From assembly GCA_031761405.1 (NCBI GenBank), contig JASEVX010000008.1, forward strand, positions 74,444,014 to 74,508,013: a stretch of DNA of 64,000 nt, in the 5' to 3' direction. The first letter of the stretch is position 1. Every line of letters starts with the position of its first letter. This document shows positions 21,616 to 33,329 of this stretch, piece by piece. The notes below the pieces were generated by a model. The model searched no databases. It was not told where the DNA came from and was given only the letters and a program-made list of their open reading frames with translations. This stretch comes from Serripes groenlandicus. Its lineage: Eukaryota; Mollusca; Bivalvia; Cardiida; Cardiidae. A program made the position numbers and the translations under genes.

Positions 21616-22740
21616 TTGTGGCAGATAGCATTGTGTGCAAGGATTCTCGACAACGTCTCCGCTGTTCGGAGGTCCATTTTCGGATAGTACGAGGGTCCAT
21701 GCACATTGATGTACAATTATCTATTCATCAAACTGTTTAACAAACACGGAGGCGGTGGTAGCTGGGCTCGGGTCCGCCTCCTGTTATATGAAGTAATGAC
21801 TTGGGATTGGGCTTTTTTACCCTTGAAGTTGTGGATCTGGTTGGAGGATCATGCGGTTCCGGAAGCTTCCTTTACTCTATCCACCCCTCTGCCAGCAGCT
21901 TTCATTCAACGTTTAGGCATCAGTTAGGATTTTTGAGAAAATTTATGAGGAGTACATGTACGTACAATTCGTGAACTGATGTGTGACCGGACGGGTGAAT
22001 TCCCAGCTTTTATATACGGTGTTTGACGTCAGCAAGGCGGCGAGAACGTTTAGCGAACGATATTGGGGCGTTCCGGGCGGTAAGAGGCCGGTAGCCACAC
22101 GGTGAGGACCCGGCATGGACCCAGCGAGACCCGGCAAGAAAACGGCCAACACGGTTTTACTGGCTGGTACGCGGACGCTGTAAGCGGTAAGGACCCGGTA
22201 TGGAGACGGTATGGAAACGTTGAGTACACGGTTGAAAAAAAAAAATGCGGACGGAGAGATTATCACCGCTTGTCATTTTAATCAAACGGTATGGGCCCGT
22301 TGGGCTTAGCCGGTGCTATGTGACAGCGCCATAAAATATGAGTTGCACCAAGTGCTCAAAATCTGATTTGAGGCAATCTAGATCTGTTATATCATTTTTT
22401 AATATAATACGCCTTGCGTCCATTTAACTGTCAATGTTTAAATCCTGTTCATAAAGCAGCTTTTATACTCCTTAGGAGAAGGAGTCAGTTGAGTATGGCC
22501 TGCGGCATATGGGTGTCCCCGTATACGCGGGCATGCCTTTCATTGCGTGTCGGGGGAATGGCTATATCTGGGTCATTTTCTGTTTGGTGTGCGCGCGTGT
22601 AGGGATATACATCTGAGATGTGTAGCGGGGCACCTCTACTGAATCCCCCTTTCAGTACAACACAGATTTTACTTTTCGTAATTGTATATGCTTTTTTAGG
22701 AACATGTCCAAGATTTGATGGTGATGAATGTTCTGATAAA
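21616..22740. other. Unassigned DNA with a GC-rich patch at 22020-22245
   Basis: No recognised gene. The stretch from about 22020 to 22245 is much richer in G and C than its surroundings and repeats short words such as ACCCGGCA, GGTAAG, ACGGTATGG and GAGACGGTATGG. The open frame 21943-22266 through it has no motif support. Confidence 0.45.
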
Positions 22741-22744
22741 TTTT

Positions 22745-22883
22745 CATGAAGATCAGATGCAGAATATAGCCTGTAGAATGTTAACAAGTACGTCAATTGC
22801 TGACGACGCACGACGTACGGACGCCAGACAAAATGTTATCACAATAGCTCACTTTGCACTTCGTGCACAGGTGAGTTAAAAAC
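22745..22883 (+). mobile_element. 3' end of a Helitron-like element (decayed)
   Basis: ATGAAGATCAGATGCAGAAT then ACGACGCACGACGTACGGAC, CAAAATGTTATCACAATAGC, hairpin TGCACTTCGTGCA, and AGGTGAGTTAAAA. Same 3' layout as 61629 and 63784. The 5' end was not located; GGGGCACC near 22628 may lie within it. Confidence 0.55.
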
Positions 22884-22971
22884 GCTAGCTGATACAAGTT
22901 GTGTTGTTCTCAAGGATATACTTCGCCTGTGTTCAAATATACATGCACGGTAGCTACTTATGGAGCATTAA

Positions 22972-23170
22972 CCCATTCCATTGGATAATCGACGACTTGT
23001 GAAAACGCTGTGACAAATGGGAAACACTGGTCACAATGAGCTTTGTCTCGATTTGCCACAATGTTTTGAATTTTGTGATTCAATATTTATACTTTCACTT
23101 CTAAAGATCTTCCACATTTTCTCAAGATGTTTTCAAAGTCATCTACTGCAAATTGATTGAGAGACGCTCA
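22972..23170. repeat. piggyBac-like palindromic MITE (decayed)
   Basis: TTAACCCATTCCATTGGAT, ACGACTTGTGAAAACGCTGT, ATGAGCTTTGTCTCGATTTG, CCACAATGTTTTGAA and AGTCATCTACTGCAAAT follow the order of the 52393-52617 family. Confidence 0.5.
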
Positions 23171-23834
23171 GGAACATTTGGGTATTTGCTAATAAATCCG
23201 AGAAGTTTTCAAGAAACTTCTGAAAATTACAGTTTCCTTTTTGACAGAATTTCGTCTAGATGACGCCTTCGTGCATAAGTGTCACATAACGCCTAGGTTT
23301 GTTTTCCTGGATCAGCGTTCAATTGTATGTGGGATTGAAGATCAGGGCTATGTGTTCGATTCCTCCCCAGCGATTTTGGTTGACAGCAGACACATTGTCT
23401 TTGACTTGTACAAGCAGTAATGAGTTACTGGACTGTGATATCCACGACGTCAGATTTATATTATGTTTATCAATGTTTTCAAAAGGACGAAGATATTTTA
23501 ATAACAATAACTCAATAATAGTGATAATGACAGTGATAAGTTGGGCTACTTTTCGAACAATGTTTCCAAACTGTCCTATGATTTACGCCAGACTCTTTAG
23601 TACATCTTCAAGTGATGCTCAAAGTTAGAGATCTGTTTTCGCCTGACACGATATTTATTCTTAATCCATGTTTAAAAAACAAAAACAAAAACAAGTCAAA
23701 ACTTTATAGGATAATATAAAACATTTAATAATTGCATTGGTCTTTAAAAACATAGTTAACTACATGCATACTACAATGATATAAAATAAGGAAAAAGTAA
23801 ATCAAGTGCTAGAATAACAGATGCAAATAAATTT

Positions 23835-24365
23835 CCCCCTCTTTCCCTGGTTATCTCTCTCTCTCTGACTGTCTGTCTCCCTCTATGTGTGTGTACATGC
23901 ATGTGTGTCTGTCTCTCCCCCACCCCCTGTTTTTCTGTATGTGTGTGACCCCCGCCCCCCCCCCCCCCTCCAATGCGCGATCTCTCTTTCTCTCATTCAT
24001 TTAAGTGTAAAACACGAATTGAATTATCAAATATAAAAAATCAATCATCAAGTTTAAAGCGGAATATATTTCTCCCTGTTTATCTCTCTCTCTCTCTCTC
24101 TCTCTGATTGTATGTCTCCCTCTATGTATATGTACATGCATGTGTGTCTGTCCCCCCCCCCCTTTTTCTCTGTATGTGTGTGACCCCCCCCCCCCCCCCC
24201 CATATTTATCTGTATGTGTGTGACCCCCCCCCCCTATTTCTCTGTATGTGTGTGACCTCCCCCCCCCCCTATTTATTTCTCTGTATGTGTGTGACCTCCC
24301 CCCCCCCCCTATGTCTCTGTATGTGTGTGACCCCCCCCCCCAACGCGCGATCTCTCTTCCTCTCA
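23835..24365. repeat. Low-complexity minisatellite with C runs
   Basis: CT-rich microsatellite, then about six units of roughly 48 bp made of a variable C run plus TATTTCTCTGTATGTGTGTG. The block from about 23990 to 24050 recurs at 24362-24422 (AAGTGTAAAACACGAATTG), so the array lies between or within duplicated flanks. Long open frames on both strands here follow from the repeat and are not genes. Confidence 0.8.
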
Positions 24366-24896
24366 TTTAAGTGTAAAACACGAATTGAATTATCAAATAT
24401 AAAAAATCAATCATCAAGTTTTAAGTGGATTATATTTACTGAATTATACAAGGTAGGCTTGCTAATAAGTACAGTAAACCAGTTTAAACATGAAAGAAAT
24501 AGAAAAATAAATGATCTGAATGACGCATGGAAACAGTTGTCGGATAAACACTGCTAGATAAGTTTGATCAAAAGTGTTAAATATGTGGGATATCATAAAT
24601 GAAACAAATATTGATCGAGTCCTGAATTAATAAAATTTAAATCATAATTAGAAATATATAAATTAACTAATTTAAAAGATAAATGGTGGAAACCAAAAAC
24701 CAATATTGATAAGATTTGTATGGACCGAGTGTACCAACAACACGGCAGACTAAATGTAAACAAAGCAATGCATATTAATAATGGAAGGTAATCTCGTGAC
24801 TAGGTAACCATGGCAACAAAAGAACACTCATTGATCACGTTCATGTTATGTAAGGGTTACTATGTAACAGTGTATACATTAACCAAGGATGGGATA

Positions 24897-26162
24897 TTAT
24901 AAAACTCTGATTACAGTTACCAAGTGGCCATCAGTAGACCCCGGGTAATGACTGACATATAGTCTATCTCTGTATACACAAATAGCGTAGGGCCTCCCCG
25001 ACGTTACCGACTCTAAATCTACGAGAGTCTCTAAACTCTCTAAACGAGAATTGAGTCGGTAAACTTTGTGTTGATACCAGTCACTAATATAAATATTATT
25101 GTTGTCTGGGTCTGCACTTATCCCGAATGGCCGTGACCCTTCTATTTTTTTGTGATAGACTACGTTTCCCTTATCGTTCATACAAAGTACTTTGTGGATA
25201 CCAAAGTCAGTTAAATAGAACCTTCCAGGACAAACAGCGAGATCAGGACTATAAATATCTAAATGAGTGTTTATGGTTTTTATCGGGACTCCGTCTGTGG
25301 ACATCACGCATATAAACCAGGGACCATAACTATGACCATAACGAAGGTACTCATCCTCACAGAGGTAAACAATCTGATCTCCACTAAAGTCTATAGAATG
25401 ACAGTGTTTCTCCGTTTTTATAGATTTAGTGATTACAGCAGGATTTTGTGTTAAATTAATAAACAATATTCTACGTTCACCTGGCAACGTAACAGCTAAC
25501 ATACATTGTTTATTGGGCTTTGATTGGTCGGGTACGGAAATATCAGTAGTGGGAATTATTCCCTGCTCAGTGGGTTCTCGTTTATCCCTTATTTCTGTTA
25601 CACCGAAAGGATGAGACCCAAACCGTATATAGCGTTGTAATATGTGCGAACCAATACTGAATACTTTAATACAATCATTATGATAATCAGAAAGAACCCA
25701 CCTTGTGTGATCCAGTCCACATAATCTAGTTATCCAATATTTATCACTTGTATCCAATTCATGTTTAACATTAACTCTATCGACCACAGAAACTTCCTCT
25801 CTATCAAACATTACCTTTCTCTCACTATCACTCTCATTCTTCATTTCGCTCAGATATCTCTCGATCTGTTCATCTCTCTCGCCCCTCTTACTCTCTATTT
25901 CTATCATACGATGGGATTTATCGTGCCTCTCATTACATTTATCACACACATACTGTTTACATAAATAACACAAAAATAGAGCGGAGATTTTACTTAAATG
26001 TAATAAAAAGCAAATGTCGCAGGTTTGTTTATTCCACACTTGTGTTTCAGTTTGTAATGTCTCCTCTCTTATTTCATCGAATGAAAATTTATAACGCTTA
26101 ACATCGGGTTCAACTTGACCGGACCTGTTTGTTTCAGCCATATCGGTGGGAGCCTGTGCCAT
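24897..26162 (-). CDS. B-box zinc finger / beta-propeller protein (TRIM-NHL-like)
   Basis: A 421-residue protein from ATG at 26162 to TAA at 24897, with no internal break. Residues about 50-90 form a B-box: C-x2-C, C-x2-C, C-x2-C, then H-x3-H (CDICF, CYLCKQYVCDKCNERHDKSH). A charged stretch follows (ESKRGERDEQIERYLSEM), possibly a short coiled coil. The rest (about 130-421) has repeated propeller-like strands: GLDHTRWVLSDYHNDCIKVF, GSHPFGVTEI, RFYLTDFGIHKVLCMNDKG, RPFGISADPDNNNIYISDWY, RPYAICVYRDRLYVSHY, as in NHL-type blades. No RING precedes the B-box, so ubiquitin-ligase activity is not indicated. Such B-box/propeller proteins are expanded in bivalves; roles in innate response or RNA binding are possible but not shown. 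A splice acceptor lies 5 bases before the ATG. It is the only intact gene seen in the window. Confidence 0.82.
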   Translation of the reverse strand: MAQAPTDMAETNRSGQVEPDVKRYKFSFDEIREETLQTETQVWNKQTCDICFLLHLSKISALFLCYLCKQYVCDKCNERHDKSHRMIEIESKRGERDEQIERYLSEMKNESDSERKVMFDREEVSVVDRVNVKHELDTSDKYWITRLCGLDHTRWVLSDYHNDCIKVFSIGSHILQRYIRFGSHPFGVTEIRDKREPTEQGIIPTTDISVPDQSKPNKQCMLAVTLPGERRILFINLTQNPAVITKSIKTEKHCHSIDFSGDQIVYLCEDEYLRYGHSYGPWFICVMSTDGVPIKTINTHLDIYSPDLAVCPGRFYLTDFGIHKVLCMNDKGNVVYHKKIEGSRPFGISADPDNNNIYISDWYQHKVYRLNSRLESLETLVDLESVTSGRPYAICVYRDRLYVSHYPGSTDGHLVTVIRVL

Positions 26163-26182
26163 TTTTCTGTAAAAGAAAGTGC
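26163..26182 (-). promoter_or_regulatory. Predicted 3' splice site before the B-box gene start
   Basis: On the minus strand TTTCTTTTACAG ends at 26167 and is followed by AAAAATGGC, so the coding exon would begin 5 bases before the ATG. This argues for an upstream 5' untranslated exon. Possible donors on this strand are at 27713 (GAGG|GTAAGT) and 26346 (CAAA|GTAAGT). The ATG at 26162 is preferred over the upstream in-frame extension, which crosses this intron. Confidence 0.5.
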
Positions 26183-27880
26183 ATGTAATTAATTGACCAT
26201 TTATAAAGAAAAGGTAACATAATATTTCTGGGGAATACATTTAGTTACCAGTATATCTTATTTCATGTTCTTGGTCTTAACTAGTCTAATAGTTTTATTT
26301 ATAATTCTAATTCAATGAGTTCATTATGTTAACCCTTAATACTTACTTTGAGATAACAGATAAGTGTAAAAATTGTAGTAAGGTGATACTGAAGTAACTG
26401 AATGACTGTTAACGGAATTTAACTTATTAATGTCGATTATGATAGTATATATGCCATGATGAAAGGAATGAACCCTTCGGTATTTATGACAAGTGTGGAA
26501 AAAGATCTGACTGTAAAACCCCTATCTGATCCATATTCACACTGCTTGTTATACTTTTCTTGGACGTTTCAATAAGTAAGTTTCAACCAGTGTAGAGCCA
26601 GAACAGATTAAGCGAAAATGCAGTTTTATTTGGGTGTACACCGACTGTATGGTTTTCTCTGAGCAAATATCATATCTGATATATGTTCACACTGTTCATT
26701 AGAAGATGGATGTTTCTTTTAGTAAGTTGCAATTAGTGTGCAGAACCAGATCAGATAACATGAAAGAGTAGTTTGAGCTGGGTCTACAGTGAGGACAAAT
26801 ATCCCTTTGGTTGGCTTTGATCAAGGATCCTATTTCTACAACAATCACTCAGTCTACTGTTAACATATTCACAAATTATAATAACAAATCTTACCACTTT
26901 TTGGTCTGTTATCAATACACAATAAATAACCAAACTCGAAGACCACCACAATGTAGATTTACTGACTGGCTGAAAACATAGGAATAAAAGACAATTAAAG
27001 TTAAAATCACATGTTTTTCAGTATTTAATGGGGAAATATATCAATTATATCCTGATTAACTCATTGTTTCACAGACAAACTGAGAATAATTAATTCATCA
27101 GATGTTTGTTCGGGGTTTACTCTTGTTTTTACTCTATATAGATCCAGACACCTTAAAATAGTCTATAAGTGAACTGTCAAAGAAACGGGGCTGGTAAGAC
27201 AGTGAAGGCTTTATATTTCTATGTATTCTGAATGTGTTATGAAATCATCACGCAACAGTTAAAAACTAAAGGACTTTAAGTGTCTGACCTACCGTGTTTA
27301 TTGACATTTCTGATTTTAGGTTCAGATCACCCAGTCCCTTTATTAAGTCTTATCTGAAACAACTCAAGTTGGCTGAATTTTCTAACAAACTTGGGTAAGT
27401 AGTGTGTGAACTAGTTATATCTTGATAAGACTGTGTGGATACACATAGTAATCTGGATCAACACTTTTCGCAAAGGCAAACGAGTTACTTATCTAGGGCA
27501 CGGTCCCTATACAGATATTGTTGCTTAAAGCTATATTTTATGAAGAACATGCACACTTAGATCCATGATGTGTTTGATCTCGTGGTAAGTATCTTATAAA
27601 ACTACCAATATCTTATCATCTATAGCTTTTAATGTTTTTAAAGTATTTAATAGAATGATTTATATCAAGAATTGCAAAATAAGAAGAAAAGGCGAATGCA
27701 CTATAATTGACTTACCCTCGATTCTTTTCTTTAGACACAATTGCCCAAACACCAACCACAGATCACTGGTTTATTTGCAGACCTTCTGAAATAAAACAAA
27801 TGACCGAGTGAATATTTTAATAAATGACAACAATGAAAGACTAAACGAATGAATATAAATATAAATAAATAATATCTTTA
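26183..27880. other. Upstream region / intron of the B-box gene
   Basis: AT-rich, no other gene seen. A partially repeated block (CATATCTGATATATGTTCACAC versus CTATCTGATCCATATTCACAC, near 26670 and 26522) indicates an old local duplication of roughly 150 bp. Confidence 0.4.
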
Positions 27881-27884
27881 AAAT

Positions 27885-28072
27885 GAGCCGTGCTTTAAGA
27901 CAATATACTCCATGGTCATCTTAACCTGTTTTAACAAGCAATTACCAAAGATCCATTTGGATAGCCATACTATCTGAGCCGTGCTTTTTAGGACAATATA
28001 CTGCATGGTCATCTTAACCTGTTTTAACAAGCAATAACCAAAGATCCATTTGGATAGCCATACTATCTGTGA
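27885..28072. repeat. Two-copy 90 bp tandem repeat
   Basis: GAGCCGTGCTTT starts at 27885 and again at 27975. Both copies run through GGTCATCTTAACCTG and AAAGATCCATTTGG to CATACTATCTG with few differences. Confidence 0.85.
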
Positions 28073-28504
28073 GTATCTGATCAAACAATTCACTGTCTAA
28101 CGGAGGCTTCAATCTTCAATCCTGATCGTCTCTCGGACTTATAAGGGATCAGTGAAAACCAGATCAAACTCCTTGGATGCGCAGAGTGATCAGGGTTTAC
28201 ACATTTAATAAATCCAATATTTGGTTTTCCCTGAAAGGTTGCTAAAATTGAATGAATAAACTGAAGAATAAAAATATTAACATGCACTAAAACACAATAC
28301 CTTATCAACTAAATAAACCAAGTAGATAAACGTGATTTTATTTCAAAACAATGAATCTGCAGTCCACACGTCTGGATGCTCGTCTTCGTGTATTCTAAAA
28401 GAACGCTACGGTCGGGGTTTCAAAATGACGTCATTATCTAATGACGTCATTATTCTAATGACATCAGTAATGACGATTCATATCATGCGCAAGTTTGTAC
28501 TTTA

Positions 28505-28768
28505 CTAGCCGTTCCCCGAGAAAACGAACATTATGGCCTCCGCTTTGTATCGACCCAGATCAGCATGCGCAGTCGGCGCAGGCTAATCCAGGTCGACACA
28601 TTCCGTATCAGGGGAAGGAGGTATAGAGTAATGACTCCTGAAGTAGAAAATTCACAGGAGGCGAAAAGTGTCTGCCCAGATTAGCCTGGGCGGCATGCTT
28701 AGACTGATCCGGGTCAATACTTTACGCAGAGTCTACAATGTTGGATGTCTCGTGGGACGGCTCATATA
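28505..28768. repeat. Palindromic MITE with about 100 bp inverted arms
   Basis: The left arm starts TAGCCGTTCCCCGAGAAAAC. The right end is the inverse (GATGTCTCGTGGGACGGCTC then ATATAT). The arms share ATCGACCCAGATCAGCATGC and AGGCTAAT...GACAC. The centre includes GGTATAGAGTAATGACTC. A second copy lies at 33070-33328 and a fragment at 40714-40772. Confidence 0.75.
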
Positions 28769-29079
28769 TTGATCCTCTTAAACATTTCCAGGCTAATTAT
28801 TCATAAACAATGTTGAAGACTTTGATCAGATTGCATATAAGTGCGGCTCATTGTGAGTTTCCTGTACACATAGCGAGGCTCAATAACAGTTCGATCTATA
28901 TTATAGTCAACTATATGGCTACTGAATATCATATTCTTGTCTCCTTCTCAAGTGAAAACCACACTAGTTAGTATTTAGCTTTCATTTGGAGACTCTGACC
29001 TCCTACTGAGGGTGCAGAGATGGCTACTTTTACGCTTCGCAAAGGAGCCCATTTTGTTCAAGAAGATTTTAAAACTTTC

Positions 29080-29350
29080 CACTATAAGAATTTGGTGAAA
29101 ATTAACCTGCCCTCGATGGTAGTGTTATATCAGCTGACTCTCCTTGAACAAGTGTACCCCTATATGCTGCATGTATAACAGTTGAACCCAGAAGCGGGAC
29201 CAATTTTAAACCAGTGGGCATTATTTGAACAATCATGGTGGAGGACCACAATGCAGTGCTACACACCATATATCTAAGCTCTATGCATTTCTTTTTCAGA
29301 CAAGAACATTTTCAAATTTTCTCCTTATAAAACAGGTGATCCCCGGGGTG
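29080..29350. repeat. Diverged fragment of the 44905-45712 tandem-core element
   Basis: Words such as AAACCAGTGGGCATTATTTG, AACAATCATGGTGGAGG and TTTTCAGACAAGAACATTTTC match the monomers near 44930-45490 at moderate similarity. Confidence 0.45.
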
Positions 29351-29361
29351 GGGTAAATTTT

Positions 29362-29786
29362 GTAATGTACATAACGTAGCTATAGTACACCACTGTAAAA
29401 CTGTATTCGGTCTGTAATGTACATAACGAGCAATAGTACACCACTATAAAACTGTATTCGGTCTGTAATGTACATAACGTAGCTATAGTACACCACTGTA
29501 AAACTGTATTCGGTCTATAATGTACATAACGTAGCTATAGTATACCACTGTAAAACTATATTCGGTCTGTAATGTACATAACGAGCTATAGTACACCACT
29601 GTAAAACTGTATTCGGTCTGTAATGTACATAACGTAGCTATTATAGTACACCACTGTAAAACTGAATTCGGTATGTAATGTACAAAACGTATCTATAGTA
29701 CATCACTGTAAAACTGTTTTCGGTCTGTAATGTACATAACGTAGCTATAGTACACCACTGTAAAACTGTATTCGGTCTGTAATGTA
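29362..29786 (+). repeat. 52 bp minisatellite, about 8 copies
   Basis: Unit GTAATGTACATAACG, TAGCTATAGTACACCACTG, TAAAACTGTATTCGGTCT repeats with single-base changes and one 3-4 bp length variant. Copies are adjacent with no spacers, so this is not a CRISPR-like array. Confidence 0.92.
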
Positions 29787-30589
29787 AGGGATATAATTGA
29801 GCTGTGCTCTAGATACTGTCAAGATTATTTTTGGACGAGTGTAGATTGTCCTGCACATCTATCCAATATGATCCCGGTGTATACTGTTAGTCAGAGGTAG
29901 TATGACAGCTTTTGTTACCTAAACACATAAATGCATATTAAATTGCAAACATGTGCAGACTGATCTGTTTCTTAACTATTCGTACAGCACTTTGGTTGGT
30001 TTTCAAAAATCTCAGCTCAGTTATACATCTATTAGTTGAATATCTACTGACACATAAAGCATTGCGTTGAATCCGCAATTTCGACCGATTCAAACGGAAT
30101 TATTTCATATTCATGTATTATTCTTTGACTAGAGTTTCATAACATTTTGGTCGGTTATATACATATATATATATTATTTTTCAATTTACGTTTCGCAGAT
30201 GCAGATACATTTTATCCATACAGCATTGTATTACACCATTACAACGTAAACACATTTTGATTGAAATCTTATAGAGGGATGAACAGGTACATGAATACTG
30301 CAGAATGCGAATATCGTTTGTGTCACAATTAATTTCAGAGAGACACGGATTCTAAACACAATATATTACATCGAGACAAAATGGAAAGGAAAAAGAATGC
30401 ACGGAAATGCGTATCTATCAATAGTTTAAAACAATCTCAGAGACAATTTGTTAAGTCTAAAAGCATACACTAAATCTTGTTGGATCATTGAAAGAAGGAA
30501 TTAGAACAAAATACATGTAGATAGATATCGATATAGTATATATCTAATAAGACGTAACGTCAAAAGGTGAGGCTAAAAGGTGTAAGCCA

Positions 30590-31163
30590 CCCTGACACTG
30601 GCACGAATTTTGTCCCCGCAATGCCACGCAATGCGTCGTGGCAAGGCGTGCCATTTCGGTGCTACGCAGCGGAGCGTGAAGCCGTGTTTGCGGCCTGTTC
30701 GCGCACTGTACACGCATAACTTACGCACTGTCTACGCAATGCGCGGACAAAGATGTTTACGCATAGGTTAAGTATTGTTCGCGCATTGTCACGCTTTGTC
30801 CCGCTTGGCGGCACGCTATATATATAGCGTGTAATTTCACACCTAACTTCATTCCTCGACCCGCTGTGGACGATTGCACGCATTGACACGCATTGACACG
30901 CACCGTTGGCAGTGTTCGCGCCGACTTCGCGCAGTGTTCACGCATTGACACGCATTGATACGCACCGTCGGCAGTGTTAGCGCCGAGTTCGCGCAGTGAA
31001 CACGCATGGTTTGGCACTTCGCGCAGTGTTCACGCATTGACACGCATTGATATGCACCGTCGGCAGTGTTAGCGCCGAGTTCGCGCAGTGAACACGCATG
31101 GTTTGGCACGACGAATTGCGTTGCATTGCGGGGACAAAATTCGTGCAATACCAGGTTGGCTTA
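30590..31163. mobile_element. GC-rich foldback element with about 60 bp inverted ends
   Basis: The left end reads TAAGCCACCCTGACACTGGC, then ACGAATTTTGTCCCCGCAAT. The right end is the inverse (ATTGCGGGGACAAAATTCGT then ACCAGGTTGGCTTA). The flanks allow a TA target duplication. The interior repeats CACGCATTGACACGCATTGA and a larger 85-90 bp block (near 30935 and 31019) and is far richer in CpG than the region around. Antisense open frames through it (30662-31148) are products of the repeat. Confidence 0.75.
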
Positions 31164-33060
31164 ACGCTTATTTAAAATGACGCGAACTTGACGTTCATTT
31201 GAGAATCAAGTAAAGATAACGTAAACGTAGTAATTACTTTTCTAGGATTTTAAGTCGCAGTTATATCCGGATTGAAATATAAACAATTTCGTCATGAGTT
31301 TCGATTTAAGCTTTAGATAACAGATAAATATTCATTTCATATATATATGCAATACACGCAAACAGCGACAAACAAGTGTAAGTTAAAAAATTTAAATCAT
31401 ACAAGAACATGAGTGATTTTGACTTTCCCTATGATTTTGCTGTTTTTGCAATTCTTTTTCAGCCAAGTCTTTTTGCTTGTGTCTTTGTTTTCGTTTCATT
31501 GTGACTCGGGGTTTCTGGGAATAAATTAATCGGTATGAGATAATATATCAGTTACACTGGTAACGTATTTTTGACATAAAAAATGTAATTGTCACAAAAT
31601 TTATTTTTCTCTTTATCGGCCTCCATGTTGTTTAATTCGACTGTAAATGGTTGAAAATGTCGCCAAATCCTTCCTGTATATAGTCTGCCGAGAAAACAGA
31701 CGTAATTTTACGCTAAATCAAAAATAATTTACGTTTTTAAGGCTGTTTTGTAGTTTTCGTTGCAAATTTGTGTTACACTTCATCTTCATTTGTTCATGGA
31801 ATTCTTAATTATTGTATCTGAAGCATATAGAAAGATGCGCATTTCATTTCTAAATGTAAATGTATGAAACATATTGCATTTCATATAGTAATAAGGAAAA
31901 TATGCAAACAAGTATTCAAGCATGTTTGGCGATTTTTGAGTTTGCCTGACCTTTTTACGATTGTTGGAAAAGTTGAACACTTCTTTTGGATTAATTAATA
32001 GGGAGAGATGAACCTGCTTGTAACAGTATGTCGCTCTTCATTTTATTGATGCACACTATGTTTATAAACATGATCAAACACCGTGTAAATATGCGAGTTT
32101 ACACACGCGGAAGTACGTCACACTTTGAGCGATGATTACGTTATTTCATATGCAATGTTACTATCACTGATTTCTCATGGAGCGGCCCAAATACACAAGG
32201 TCCAAATAGTATCCAGAAGGCTGGCCATTAATATCTAATACGGAGAGCTAACATTTGAAAAACCCTAGCCCCTGGCTAATTCACGATTGTTGACCTGTGT
32301 CCAATTCCAGAAAACTTACTTAGCGTTCAGTAATTCTTTTAAAAATACTTAACAGCATGTAACGATTTATATGAACTTAGTAAATTACTCAAACATTCCA
32401 CCATTCATGTTTTACAAAATTTTCGAAAAAACTATAATGATGAAATTTGCTTTTAAGTATTTTTAAAAGTCTTAAATGGCGCTTAGTACGTTTGGTGGAA
32501 TTGGAGCCTAGTCTCACATTGCCTACCATTTTCACCCATAAAATCTTATCTTAAAACTAACAAGTGGCAAAGAGAGATGTCACCGTTATAAATAACGCTT
32601 CAGATTGAACACTTTTTATATTTAATCATTATTTGTTTGAGGGAAATCATATATTTCTTGAATGGCCGTATGGTAAAAAGGGAAATTAAAGATTATATTA
32701 CATATATGTGTATCGGAGCCTTGGTCTATTCAAAAATCTCGAAAGTCGATGTTCGTGTGGTGTTTACTATCTGCTTACCACTTAAATTTGTATAGATCTG
32801 TAACAGAATTAGTGTTGGAAAACAGACTCTGGTCCATTTAGATTGTGTTTAATTAATGAAAATAGGTACACCGTCCTCATGTACAGTATGCTAGTTATAT
32901 CTCGGTAGTCAGCCCACCTACCATTTAAATTCTCGTACCAGTACATCGCTTTACATGCTTAACCCTTTCCCACATACAACAAATATGTGGCAGACGACTT
33001 TGAAAATAGAGTTACAAAAACCTGAAAAATCTCCTTAAAGATAGCGTTAAATAAAGTTGA
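31164..33060. other. AT-rich DNA without recognised gene
   Basis: No coding signature. Near 32958 the word TTAACCCTTTCCCACATAC marks a piggyBac-like MITE left end whose right end is cut off by the palindromic MITE at 33070. Confidence 0.4.
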
Positions 33061-33069
33061 AAACAGTGT

Positions 33070-33328
33070 GGACCAGGGAGAAAACTAACACTGTGGACTC
33101 TGCGTAAAATATCGACCCCGATCAGCATAAGCATGCCGCACAGGCTTACACGGATAGACACTTTTCGCCTCCTGTGGATTTTCTGTTTCAGGGATCATTA
33201 CTCTATACCTCAATCCCCTTGAGACGGAATGTGTCGGCCTAGATCAGTATGCGCAGGCTGATCTGGTCGATACATTTCGCAGAAGCCATAATGTTGATTT
33301 TCTCGCGGGACGGCTCATATATATTTAG
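33070..33328. repeat. Palindromic MITE, second copy
   Basis: Same family as 28505-28768, in the opposite arm order: AACACTGTGGACTCTGCGTA, ATCGACCCCGATCAGCATAA, GACACTTTTCGCCTCCTGTG, then CATTACTCTATACCTC, and a right arm ending TCTCGCGGGACGGCTCATAT. Confidence 0.75.
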
Positions 33329-33329
33329 A

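Noticed and set aside
24001..24557. Long open frames on both strands (121 and 149 codons)
   Set aside because: They arise from the C-run minisatellite; the residues are Pro/Cys/Val or Gly/Thr repeats.
29362..29786. Regular repeats that could suggest a CRISPR array
   Set aside because: The copies are adjacent with no variable spacers, and the DNA is eukaryotic; it is a minisatellite.
30662..31148. Three overlapping Cys-rich minus-strand frames
   Set aside because: They read the CACGCATTGACA repeats of the foldback element.
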